Shown here one piece after another: positions 8,944-15,975 of a DNA stretch of 64,000 nucleotides. This stretch comes from Colwellia sp. 1_MG-2023 (lineage in GTDB: Bacteria > Pseudomonadota > Gammaproteobacteria > Enterobacterales > Alteromonadaceae), in the NCBI RefSeq assembly GCF_030546755.1, contig NZ_JAUOPE010000007.1, positions 124,001 through 188,000 of the forward strand. The letters are read 5' to 3'. Numbering within the stretch: the first letter of the stretch is position 1; the number at the start of each line of letters is the position of its first letter. Below the pieces are notes generated by a model. The model was given only the letters and a program-made list of their open reading frames with translations, was not told where the DNA came from and did not search any database. A program made the position numbers and the translations under genes.

Positions 8944-9407
8944 TTTAAAACTAAGTTAGCTTTCCTTCTCGCGATAGATTGAAAGCTCACTTGTACCTTC
9001 CCTATCATCCTTCCTTTTATCTCCTCTTTTTACCGAACTACTAAAGCTAATGATTTTATAAGTGATTGATAAACATTAACTGTTCACGTATTGTGTTTTT
9101 ATATCAACAATAAAATGGAAATATTTCTTACATGAAAGAAGGAATTTTTCCTTTGATGAAGCTGTTATATACCGCAACTAATTCGATAAAAAGTTTCTCA
9201 GGTTTTGGTGCTTTTATTTGAATCTTGGTGATGAATTCTTTGGGTGTATTTTAGGTTTTACTTTTGTTAGTTCTTCGGCAAGTTTAAGAGTAAATTCCGT
9301 AATATTCTCATTCAGGTTTACGTTGCGGTGGGTAAAGGCTCAAAAAGTTATGTGAGTTGCTAGCTTATAAAAAGGTTGCTAACGTAATGTTGTAGCAAGT
9401 ATTTATA
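8944..9407. other. Gene-free left flank of the integron cassettes
   Basis: No intact gene. It holds a short inverted repeat (AGCTTTC 8958-8964 and GAAAGCT 8981-8987) close after the preceding stop, and a broken reading frame on the minus strand at 9128-9339, listed separately. There is no sign of an integron integrase or of an attI site. Confidence 0.5.
9128..9339 (-). pseudogene. Frameshifted reading-frame remnant
   Basis: On the minus strand two adjoining frames read as plausible protein: about 38 residues (including NVNLNENITEFTLKL) running into a stop, then after a one-base shift about 30 more (including KAPKPEKLFIELVAVY) ending at a stop at 9128. No start codon is present and a stop lies just upstream. 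The composition looks coding, but I cannot name the family. Probably a decayed cassette or host gene fragment. Confidence 0.3.
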
Positions 9408-9504
9408 TAACAAGCAATTCAACGGGACACGTAACAGTTGGCTACGTTCACTCCGTTCACAATGTTAGCCAACGTTACTTTGCCCGTTAATATGGGCGTT
9501 AAAT
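9408..9504 (+). repeat. attC site 1
   Basis: Left box TAACAAG (9408-9414), right box GGGCGTTAAAT with the cut after G9498. Outer arms CAACGGG/CCCGTTA and inner arms GTTGGCTA/TAGCCAAC make the imperfect hairpin of an attC bottom strand. It precedes the DUF3644 cassette. Confidence 0.8.
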
Positions 9505-9516
9505 GGCTCAGGGAGT

Positions 9517-10776
9517 ATGTCGTTGAATCGGAATCAAAGAGTTGAGCTAGCTTTTAATTTTATGTTAGCAAAAGAGAAAGCAGGAGAAGCTTTCACAATG
9601 GCTGAACTTGCTGAAGCATCAGGCTGGGCACTTAGTAGTTGTAGAACATACCCAACTAAAAGGTGGCATCAATTCGTTCAAAGAGATGGTAGTCAATATA
9701 CATCTACAGGGCTGATCTACTTGAGTAAGGACGAGTTTAGTCTTATACACTCGCAAAAACTACAAGATCCAAATAACCAATCTTCAAAGAGTATACTTCT
9801 TCACAAGGCAAGAGAATTTGCACTATTAGCTGTTTCAACATACAACAACCCTTATACAGAATTTAAGACATATGGCTTCATAGTCAATATTGTTATAGCT
9901 TACACAGCACTCTTTCATGCTATTTTCGAGAAAAAATCAGAAAATTATTTTTATCTCGATGAAGAAGGAAACCCTACATTCATTGATGGCGAAGAAAAAG
10001 CTTGGGAGTTATCTCGTTGTTGCACTGAATATTGGGGCGGGCAAGATAACCCAGAAACCAAAAATTTGAATTTTCTAATTGGACTAAGAAATAAGATTGA
10101 ACATAGAAGCCTGCCTGCGGTCGATCTTGCTACTAGCGGTGAATGCCAATCAGCGCTAAACAATTTTGAGAATTTACTGGTTGAAGAGTTCGGTGATAGT
10201 CATGCACTAATGGCAAGACTAGCCATAGCTATGCAACTCACACGAACATCGGAACAAGCGCAATTGGAAGCATTAAAACAATTTCAAACTGAAAATTATC
10301 GCGTTGTACGTGAGTATATGGAAACATATAAAAATGATTTGTCAGATGAAGTGTTAGAGAGTCAAAAATATAGAATAAGAGCTTTCCTAGTCCCAAAACT
10401 CGGAAATCATGCGAAATCGGCTGATTTAGCAGTTGAGTTCATAAATGTTAATAAACTAAACGATGACGAAATGGAAAACTATGAACAAGGTGTAGCTTTT
10501 ATTAAGGGTATTGAGTCACCATTTAAATTAAAGCCGAGTAAAGTTGTTCCGATAGTAAAAGAAAAGATAAAAGACTTTAATCCTACTTTACATACAAAGT
10601 GTTGGAAGTTTTATAACGCTAGACCGCGTGAACTTGTCACTACCTACAAGGGTGAGTATGCTGCATATGTTGAAGGATTTGACGGTTACTTGTATTCACG
10701 GCGTTGGGCTGACTTTTTAATTAGGCAATTAAGAAACAAAGAAGAGCTTGCTAGGGTACGCAGACAAGCCATTTAA
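9517..10776 (+). CDS. DUF3644-family protein with HEPN-like motif (cassette 1)
   Basis: 419 residues. Residues 1-75 look like a winged-helix DNA-binding segment (MAELAEASGWALSSCRTYPT). Residues about 90-235 match the DUF3644 family (HKAREFALLAVSTYNNPYTE, LNFLIGLRNKIEHRSLP, SGECQSALNNFE). Arg191-Asn-x3-His196 conforms to the R-x4-6-H signature of HEPN ribonucleases. The remainder is helical and charged. Only gene of its cassette; its stop codon is part of the next attC. The ATG at 9517 has GGGAG just one base away, whereas TTG at 9523 has ideal spacing, so the true start may be 9523. Function is unknown; an RNA-cutting defence or toxin role is an inference from motif and mobile context. Confidence 0.75.
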   Translation: MSLNRNQRVELAFNFMLAKEKAGEAFTMAELAEASGWALSSCRTYPTKRWHQFVQRDGSQYTSTGLIYLSKDEFSLIHSQKLQDPNNQSSKSILLHKAREFALLAVSTYNNPYTEFKTYGFIVNIVIAYTALFHAIFEKKSENYFYLDEEGNPTFIDGEEKAWELSRCCTEYWGGQDNPETKNLNFLIGLRNKIEHRSLPAVDLATSGECQSALNNFENLLVEEFGDSHALMARLAIAMQLTRTSEQAQLEALKQFQTENYRVVREYMETYKNDLSDEVLESQKYRIRAFLVPKLGNHAKSADLAVEFINVNKLNDDEMENYEQGVAFIKGIESPFKLKPSKVVPIVKEKIKDFNPTLHTKCWKFYNARPRELVTTYKGEYAAYVEGFDGYLYSRRWADFLIRQLRNKEELARVRRQAI

Positions 10777-10869
10777 CAAGTCGTTCAAAAGGACAAAAAA
10801 CAGTTGGCTTTTGCTCCTTCGTCGCTAATTTTAGCCAACAATTTTTTGCCTCTTAACGAGGCGTTAGTG
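10774..10869 (+). repeat. attC site 2
   Basis: TAACAAG at 10774 starts with the TAA stop of the DUF3644 gene; right end GAGGCGTTAGTG, cut after G10863. Inner arms AGTTGGCT (from 10802) and TTTAGCCAAC face each other. Same body as sites 4, 5 and 7. Confidence 0.85.
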
Positions 10870-10894
10870 TCAATCAATATCTAATGAGAAAAAT

Positions 10895-11380
10895 ATGCTA
10901 AAAACACATTCGGTTTACCGTCTACCGCTTTTTTTAAAGGGACTCTTAGTGCTACTTATCATGTGCGTGACTGGCTGTGCTTCACCTAAGTATCAACCGC
11001 GTTCTGAATTGGGTAATGGAAGTCCTTACGTGATAATGGGAGAGACTTATGAGGTGCTATATACATCCGAGGGGTTTCGACAAACAGGAAGAGCCTCTTG
11101 GTCTGGTGAGAGGTTTCACGGCGATATGACCTCTAGTGGTGAATCTTATGATATGTACGCAATGACGGCGGCACATCCAACACTACCTATACCAACTAAG
11201 GTGCGTGTAACAAATACTGAGAATGGGCGGGTAGTGGTGGTCACAATTAATGATCGTGGTGCTTGGCATTCAGACGAAGCGATCGTTTTAAGCTACGCGG
11301 CTGCTAAGCAGTTAGATTTATTGACCTCTGAAACTGCGAAGGTGAAGATTGAATCGCTCTATGTGCCAGCGCCTGAGTAG
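10895..11380 (+). CDS. RlpA-like double-psi beta-barrel lipoprotein (cassette 2)
   Basis: 161 residues with a lipoprotein signal (hydrophobic segment, then VTGC with Cys28). The rest is an RlpA-like double-psi beta-barrel: GRASWSGERFHGDMTSSGE, MTAAHPTLPIPTKVRVTN and TINDRGAW. The residues matching the catalytic His and Asp of RlpA lytic transglycosylases are present (His94, Asp120). The usual ASWYG has Ser in place of Tyr, and NDRGPF reads NDRGAW. The C-terminal SPOR domain of chromosomal RlpA is missing, so septal targeting through denuded glycan is not expected. Outer-membrane anchored, acting on peptidoglycan by inference. Sole gene in its cassette. Confidence 0.85.
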   Translation: MLKTHSVYRLPLFLKGLLVLLIMCVTGCASPKYQPRSELGNGSPYVIMGETYEVLYTSEGFRQTGRASWSGERFHGDMTSSGESYDMYAMTAAHPTLPIPTKVRVTNTENGRVVVVTINDRGAWHSDEAIVLSYAAAKQLDLLTSETAKVKIESLYVPAPE

Positions 11381-11416
11381 CCAGAGAAGATGAATTTATT
11401 CTAAATTGTAAACCAC

Positions 11417-11486
11417 TAACAAGGCAATCCAGCATCAGCCACTTCGTGGCTTGGACAGCCTAGCTGTCGCTGATTGCGGCGTTATA
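11417..11486 (+). repeat. attC site 3 (short, different type)
   Basis: TAACAAG at 11417, right end GCGGCGTTATAT with cut after G11481. Arms GCAATCCAGC and GCTGATTGC pair with a single extra C, the expected extrahelical base. Only about 70 bp and unlike the other sites in its centre (CCACTTCGTGG), so this cassette may come from another integron lineage. Confidence 0.85.
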
Positions 11487-11507
11487 TTTAAATGGAGTTT
11501 CAAAATC

Positions 11508-11969
11508 ATGTTTAAAATCCAACAATTTATTTTTATTATTTCAATAGCATTTAGTACTTCATCATTTGGATCAGATAAACCTTTTAAAGCAGTTCAAGAT
11601 TTATTTTCAGCTATTTCAGAAATAAATCATGAAAAAATGAAAAGTATTGTGACTAGTGATTTTCAATTACTAGAAGTTGGTGAAGATTGGGATATCAACG
11701 ATCTCATTAAGGTAGTTAATCCCTCTGAATACATTAGGAGAAATTATTTCAGTGTTATTAAAACTAAATCAAGTGGCAATACTGCTTGGGTGAGTTATTG
11801 GAATAAAGCAACTTTTACAAAAGGTGAAATGGTCGAGGTCGTAGTTTGGTTAGAGAGTGCCGTGCCAATTAAAGATAACAATAATTGGAAAATACAGATG
11901 TTGCATTCAACTAAAATAAAACCTGAAAACTTACCAAAAAACATCTTACTATCAGAGTATAAAATTTAA
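11508..11969 (+). CDS. Secreted NTF2-like protein (cassette 3)
   Basis: 153 residues with a signal peptide (MFKIQQFIFIISIAF, likely cleavage after SSFG). The mature part resembles the SnoaL/NTF2-like fold: an opening helix KAVQDLFSAISEINHEKM, then alternating strands with WVSYWNKATF and EMVEVVVWLES. Such domains often bind small ligands or act as inert scaffolds; no catalytic residues can be assigned. The ATG at 11508 has GGAG ten bases upstream; a longer frame from 11451 would start inside the attC and is rejected. Periplasmic by inference. Sole gene in its cassette. Confidence 0.7.
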   Translation: MFKIQQFIFIISIAFSTSSFGSDKPFKAVQDLFSAISEINHEKMKSIVTSDFQLLEVGEDWDINDLIKVVNPSEYIRRNYFSVIKTKSSGNTAWVSYWNKATFTKGEMVEVVVWLESAVPIKDNNNWKIQMLHSTKIKPENLPKNILLSEYKI

Positions 11970-11972
11970 GTA

Positions 11973-12071
11973 TACCAAGCCATTCAAGCAAAACTTTTAA
12001 CAGTTGGCTAGGTTTCGCTTCGCTTCACATTTTAGCCAACAATTTTTTGCTCATTATTAAGGCGTTATCTG
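11973..12071 (+). repeat. attC site 4
   Basis: Degenerate left box TACCAAG, right end AAGGCGTTATCT with cut after G12064. Inner arms AGTTGGCTA/TTTAGCCAAC match site 2. Starts 4 bases after the stop of the preceding gene. Confidence 0.8.
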
Positions 12072-12113
12072 CCATCAAAGTTTGGTGTAAAATTTAACTA
12101 TAAGGACGTAGAA

Positions 12114-12770
12114 ATGGAAGTAAGTGTATTTGACAGAACAGAAACTACAGACAAAATAATTAGTGGTTCAACATACAATTTAATAATAGGTTTAACATTA
12201 ATCTGGGGATTCGCGGTTAATTGGTGGATGGTATTAAATATTCCTGTTGAGTCTATTAGCAGCATTAATCCAATTTTCTTTTTTATAGGCTATTTTACAT
12301 GCTGTTTTTTTGGGATTTATCTATTTAGTAAATCTGGCAGTCCAGCTGTAAGTTTTATCGGGTATAACTTTGTAGTCGTTCCATTTGGATTAATTATTAA
12401 TTTAGTTGTTAGCCAATATAATCCCGATATTGTATTAGAAGCTATAAGAGTTACGGGTATGGTTACTTTCGTCATGATGCTTCTTGGTTCAATGTACCCA
12501 GCCTTTTTCAATAAAATTGCAGGTGGTCTCACAATAGCTCTGCTATGTGTAATCGTAGTCGAATTAATTGAAATATTTATATTTAATACTCATCACGGAA
12601 TCTTAGATTGGATTGTAGCTATTATTTTCTGTGGCTATATCGGTTATGACTGGGCTAGAGCAAATGCTATCCCTAAAACATATGATAATGCAGTCGATAG
12701 TGCATCTGCATTGTACATGGATATTATCAATTTGTTTTTGCGCATACTTAGAATACTTGGGCGAAAATAG
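12114..12770 (+). CDS. Bax inhibitor-1 / YccA family membrane protein (cassette 4)
   Basis: 218 residues with about seven hydrophobic helices. The C-terminal end is diagnostic: an acidic helix IGYDWARANAI, then ASALYMDIINLFLRILRILG, corresponding to the YDTQ...LYLDIINLFL ending of bacterial BI-1/YccA proteins. Family members act as calcium or pH-sensitive leak channels or as modulators of FtsH proteolysis (YccA in E. coli). The final segment here is unusually short and basic. Start ATG 12114 follows AAGGA. Sole cassette gene, flanked by attC sites 4 and 5; substrate unknown. Confidence 0.8.
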   Translation: MEVSVFDRTETTDKIISGSTYNLIIGLTLIWGFAVNWWMVLNIPVESISSINPIFFFIGYFTCCFFGIYLFSKSGSPAVSFIGYNFVVVPFGLIINLVVSQYNPDIVLEAIRVTGMVTFVMMLLGSMYPAFFNKIAGGLTIALLCVIVVELIEIFIFNTHHGILDWIVAIIFCGYIGYDWARANAIPKTYDNAVDSASALYMDIINLFLRILRILGRK

Positions 12771-12774
12771 CACA

Positions 12775-12872
12775 TAACAAGTATTTGAGCGGGACTGCAA
12801 ACAATTTGCTCGGTTTCGCAGCGCTACACAATTTTAGCAAACTATTATCAGCCCCTTATTGGGGCGTTAGCT
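12775..12872 (+). repeat. attC site 5 (VCR-like)
   Basis: TAACAAG at 12775, right end CAGCCCCTTATTGGGGCG then TTAGCTG, cut after G12866. Inner arms AATTTGCTC and TTTAGCAAACT. The CAGCCCCTTA...GGGCGTTA end closely resembles Vibrio cholerae repeats. Confidence 0.85.
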
Positions 12873-12887
12873 GTACAAGGAAGTTAG

Positions 12888-13532
12888 GTGTTCATTCCAT
12901 ACAAAGCAGAAGTTGAAATTCTTGCTAATCCAATTTCAAACCTACTTATAATAGGTTTTACTTTTCTGTTCTTTATCTCTGTGTATTCGGGGTTTACGCC
13001 AATTGATTCATTTATTTTAGATGGTTTCAATGCTAGCCTTTTTTCTCATGGCTTTATGCATGGTGATTGGGGACATATTTTAGGGAATATGTTTTATTTA
13101 CTTCTTTTTGGTAGTGCAATATGTTCTCGGATAGGTAATGCAACTTTCCCAACCATATACTTTACCCTTATTATCACCTCTGGTTTTATACATCTGATTT
13201 TTGATGGTTCTCCCGCGATTGGTGCTAGCGGCGCTGTAAATGGGGTTATAGGTATTTATTTGTTTCTATATCCGCATTCAAAAATTAAATGTATGTGGAC
13301 AGTCATATGGGCTTGGGGTAAAACTTTTAGTATTAGGGCAAACTGGCTTATAGGTTTTTGGTTCTTAAAAGATCTCTTTGGTGCTTTATATAGTGATGCA
13401 CCAATTGCATATGTAGCTCATTTAGGCGGCTTATTTTCAGGTTTAGCAATAGGCTGGGGTATGTACAAATATAACTGGATTAAACGCACCAGTAATGAAC
13501 CAAATCTAGCTCAAGTATTAGGTAGCAGCTAA
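12888..13532 (+). CDS. Rhomboid intramembrane serine protease (cassette 5)
   Basis: 214 residues, six predicted membrane helices. Hallmarks of an active rhomboid: HGFMHGDWGHILGNMF in helix 2, the catalytic serine in GASGAVNG, and the catalytic histidine in AHLGGLFSG of helix 6. It should cleave membrane-spanning substrates in the inner membrane. GTG start with AAGGAAG eight bases upstream. No cytoplasmic GlpG-type N-terminal domain. Sole gene of its cassette, stop codon merged with the next attC box. The substrate is unknown. Confidence 0.88.
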   Translation: MFIPYKAEVEILANPISNLLIIGFTFLFFISVYSGFTPIDSFILDGFNASLFSHGFMHGDWGHILGNMFYLLLFGSAICSRIGNATFPTIYFTLIITSGFIHLIFDGSPAIGASGAVNGVIGIYLFLYPHSKIKCMWTVIWAWGKTFSIRANWLIGFWFLKDLFGALYSDAPIAYVAHLGGLFSGLAIGWGMYKYNWIKRTSNEPNLAQVLGSS

Positions 13533-13579
13533 CAAGAAGTAAATAACGGACAGCCACTCAAATTTTAGACCGTTAAGCT
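13530..13579 (+). repeat. attC site 6 (shortened)
   Basis: TAACAAG overlaps the rhomboid stop; the right box GTTAAGC fits GTTRRRY, cut after G13572. Only 50 bp lie between the boxes. The outer arms TAACGG/CCGTTA remain but the AGTTGGCT inner arms are gone, so this looks like an internally deleted site of doubtful activity. Confidence 0.6.
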
Positions 13580-13593
13580 CTCTGGAGATTTAA

Positions 13594-14094
13594 ATGGATT
13601 TTGACTTCCAAACTGCATTAACCACTGGACTTACCGTCGCGGTGATTGGATATTTAACAAATCGTGCTGTGTATAGCCAAAACAAAGGGAACTTGAAATA
13701 CGGAATACCAATGAAAGTCATTGGTGTACTCTGTCTCGCATTTTCTGTTGTCCCATTTATTGTACTTCTTACACAAAACTACCAAGTTGAAAAGCCTGGT
13801 GAAACAACTGCATTAATTTCATTAACGATAGGGTTTGGTTTAGGTGCAATTTTTTCAATCGGCGAATCTTTCTTCGTCAATGGAAATTATGACAATGAAA
13901 AAATAGAGTTTTTTTCACCTTGGTCTGGCAGAAAAATTAAACAGTTTAAAGACCTAGAAAGTTGCTCTTTTAATCCATTTTGTTCTTGGTATGTCCTCAA
14001 GTTTAATAACGGAACCAAAATTCGACTTTCTTCCTATCTTGGTGGACATGGGCATTTAATTGATTTTTTAATTAATGACAAAAACGATCTTTAA
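13594..14094 (+). CDS. Membrane protein of unknown function (cassette 6)
   Basis: 166 residues: three hydrophobic segments (about 8-24, 41-60 and 74-94) followed by a soluble C-terminal part with short strands (KIEFFSPWSGRKIKQFKDL, WYVLKFNNGTKIRLSSYLGG) reminiscent of a bacterial PH-like domain that follows membrane helices. The family is not recognised with certainty. ATG 13594 has GGAG 8 bases upstream. Sole gene in its cassette. Confidence 0.65.
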   Translation: MDFDFQTALTTGLTVAVIGYLTNRAVYSQNKGNLKYGIPMKVIGVLCLAFSVVPFIVLLTQNYQVEKPGETTALISLTIGFGLGAIFSIGESFFVNGNYDNEKIEFFSPWSGRKIKQFKDLESCSFNPFCSWYVLKFNNGTKIRLSSYLGGHGHLIDFLINDKNDL

Positions 14095-14190
14095 TAAGCT
14101 CGTTCTAAAGCGCAAAAAACAGTTGCTTTTACTGGCGCAAAACAAATTTAAACCAGCTATTTTTATTGCCTCAGAATGAGGCGTTAAGTT
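14092..14190 (+). repeat. attC site 7
   Basis: Left box TAATAAG overlaps the stop of the preceding gene; right end GAGGCGTTAAGT with cut after G14183. Shares AAAAACAGTTG with site 2; inner arms AGTTGCTTT and AACCAGCT are more diverged. Confidence 0.75.
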
Positions 14191-14212
14191 TTATCATCAC
14201 TTGGAGTATAAA

Positions 14213-14647
14213 ATGAAGAAGATTACATGGACGAATACACTTACTGTTGCCGCAGTAATTGGCGGGGCAATAATAGGAAAATGGACTGTGAGTGGTTTAT
14301 TTACTCAATCAACGGAAGATAAAACAAAACTTCTTATGCAAGCAGCCAGTGAACTTAATACCAACCTACCTATGAATATTGATGCCGATACCATTTTATT
14401 TTCGACCATCGGAGTACAAAATAAGTTTACTTATAACTACAAACTACCTAACTACGAAAAAGAAAATATCGATATACCTACTTTTGTGGACAATATGAAA
14501 CCCAATATAACAAACTCTGTTTGCACAATTGAAGATATGCAAACGTTTAGAGATATGGAAATTGTTGTTTCATATAGTTATTTTGATACTAATCAAAAGC
14601 AAATTACAGAAATTAATGTTGATACCAAAGAGTGCCCAAAAGCTTAA
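14213..14647 (+). CDS. Small membrane-anchored protein (cassette 7)
   Basis: 144 residues: one N-terminal membrane segment (about 8-30, VAAVIGGAIIGKWTVSGLF) and a soluble, probably periplasmic domain with two cysteines (SVCTIEDM and TKECPKA) that could form a disulfide. Resembles small hypothetical proteins of gammaproteobacteria, without known function. The ATG at 14213, with GGAG six bases before it, is preferred over TTG at 14201. It is the last cassette gene: no attC site follows, so the right end of the array has been lost or has degenerated. Confidence 0.65.
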   Translation: MKKITWTNTLTVAAVIGGAIIGKWTVSGLFTQSTEDKTKLLMQAASELNTNLPMNIDADTILFSTIGVQNKFTYNYKLPNYEKENIDIPTFVDNMKPNITNSVCTIEDMQTFRDMEIVVSYSYFDTNQKQITEINVDTKECPKA

Positions 14648-14699
14648 TAAGAAAATTAAGCGAATAACTCAGACAAGAACTGGCACTTCAATTGTAAAC

Positions 14700-14734
14700 C
14701 TGACAGTTATCCGTTTTTAATCGGTGACTGTCAG
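14700..14734. terminator. Hairpin between cassette array and xdhC
   Basis: CTGACAGTTATCCG faces CGGTGACTGTCAG around an 8-nt loop, between two convergent genes. T-runs on either side are weak, so termination strength is uncertain. It could serve both directions. Confidence 0.45.
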
Positions 14735-14755
14735 ATTAGATTTATCATTAGCCCA

Positions 14756-15763
14756 TTACTTTCGTAACGATTGTTCTAAACAACGCCTTTCTTGAATAAC
14801 ATGTGCCAACACTGATATCGCGATTTCAAACGGGGTTTTACTGCCAATATCTAAACCGACAGGTGAATGCATTTTATCTAAACTTGCGACATCTTCTACG
14901 TAGTTCATCAGGCGTTCGTTTCGCTTTCTACACGTATTTTTTGAACCAATTGCACCAATATAAAACGCTTTGGTGGTTAAGGCATCAACCAAGGCAAAGT
15001 CATCAACACGAGGGTCATGCGCCAAAGCGATTATGGCATTATTTTCATCGGCAAATTTTTCATTGATTAACTTTTCAGGTGAGCCGCGATAAATAGTCAC
15101 GTTAGCAACCGACCAATTGCGAATAAATTCTTCGCGGTGATCCCAAACCGAAACATCAAAGTCTAACGATTGCGCAAGCTCTGCCACACAACGTGCGACT
15201 TCGCTGGCACCAATAAGTAGCATTTGGTAGGCAGGTCCCATGATATGCTCAATGTACACTTCATGATCGTCATTGCTAGCAACTCTTGTGATGCCCCGTT
15301 GAATGTTTTTTTCTAGTAACGACATTTCGCCAGTACTTGCCATGACTTTTCTGCCGATAAGTTCACGTTTAGTTAAAAACCTATCAAGTAAGGTAAAATG
15401 CTCGATTGTCGTGCTTGAAGGTTGCAAATATTCCACTAAAACGTGCAGTTGCCCACCACAAGGTAAAACAAACTTAGTTTGCTCTTCTAACGAGCCGCCA
15501 TACACCATTTCGAGTGGATATTGCTGTTGTTCTTGATTGTGCAACAAAGTGCCTTGCTGCATTTTCTCTAATAAATCTTCTTCAATGCAGCCACCCGACA
15601 ACGTTCCTGCAACACCAAACTTAGCACTATACGCCATTAACGTGCCTGCCGGTGTTGGCGATGACCCCCAAGTACTGGTAATGGTGCATAACCAAACAGG
15701 CTCACCTATTGTTAACCACTTTAAAACATTTGCTACAACGTGGTGATGACTTTGAATTTGCAA
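14756..15763 (-). CDS. xdhC: XdhC/CoxI-family molybdenum-cofactor insertion protein
   Basis: About 335 residues. N-terminal XdhC/CoxI domain (TWGSSPTPAGTLMAY, GGCIEEDLLE, LPCGGQLHVLVEYL) and a C-terminal Rossmann-like XdhC domain (LLIGASEVARCVAELA, AHDPRVDDFALVDAL, IGAIGSKNTCRKR). Family members bind molybdenum cofactor, promote its sulfuration and hand it to target enzymes. Between nitrate reductase and nirBD, the natural client is NasA, though the family is best known for xanthine dehydrogenase. The frame is open to a TTG at 15799, but TTG at 15763 has AGAGGA seven bases upstream and gives the usual family length, so I choose it. Divergent from nirB. Confidence 0.82.
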   Translation of the reverse strand: MQIQSHHHVVANVLKWLTIGEPVWLCTITSTWGSSPTPAGTLMAYSAKFGVAGTLSGGCIEEDLLEKMQQGTLLHNQEQQQYPLEMVYGGSLEEQTKFVLPCGGQLHVLVEYLQPSSTTIEHFTLLDRFLTKRELIGRKVMASTGEMSLLEKNIQRGITRVASNDDHEVYIEHIMGPAYQMLLIGASEVARCVAELAQSLDFDVSVWDHREEFIRNWSVANVTIYRGSPEKLINEKFADENNAIIALAHDPRVDDFALVDALTTKAFYIGAIGSKNTCRKRNERLMNYVEDVASLDKMHSPVGLDIGSKTPFEIAISVLAHVIQERRCLEQSLRK

Positions 15764-15875
15764 GTTTGCTTCCTCTATTATTTTTATTGTTGGTTTCAAC
15801 GCTGTCTATACAGCTATGTGATGCTTTAGATCACCGATGAAAATTAAATACTACCGCCAGTTGTGCCTTTTTACT

Positions 15876-15892
15876 TGCACATCAATAGTGCT
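15876..15892. promoter_or_regulatory. NtrC-binding site (enhancer) of nirB
   Basis: TGCACATCAATAGTGCT fits TGCAC-N7-GTGCA with one mismatch. Its centre is about 118 bp upstream of the predicted nirB start. A half-site GTGCA at 15909-15913, about 21 bp further on, repeats the strong-plus-weak arrangement seen before narK. Confidence 0.65.
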
Positions 15893-15975
15893 AAATACGT
15901 TCAAACTAGTGCAATACTGGCTTAAAATTCACACTTATTTTTTATAACTCATTATTTAATATGACTTTTTCTTTA

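Larger units (their letters stand above)
9408..14189 (+). mobile_element. CALIN: integron cassette cluster without integrase
   Basis: Seven attC-like sites (TAACAAG ... GGCGTTARRY, mostly 94-98 bp, with inner inverted arms such as GTTGGCT/AGCCAAC) alternate with single plus-strand genes whose stop codons touch the next site. Five of the sites share the same VCR-like body, as expected for cassettes of one resident chromosomal integron. Predicted cut points (G/TT) are 9498, 10863, 11481, 12064, 12866, 13572 and 14183, giving cassettes of 1365, 618, 583, 802, 706 and 611 bp. A seventh gene follows the last site. No integrase is in the window. The cluster separates nasA from nirBD. Confidence 0.85.

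Noticed and set aside
8944-9407. Remnant of an integron integrase
   Set aside because: No tyrosine-recombinase motif could be read in any frame; the decayed frame at 9128-9339 does not resemble one.
14648-14755. An eighth attC after the last cassette gene
   Set aside because: No GTTRRRY box or paired arms can be found; only an unrelated hairpin is present.
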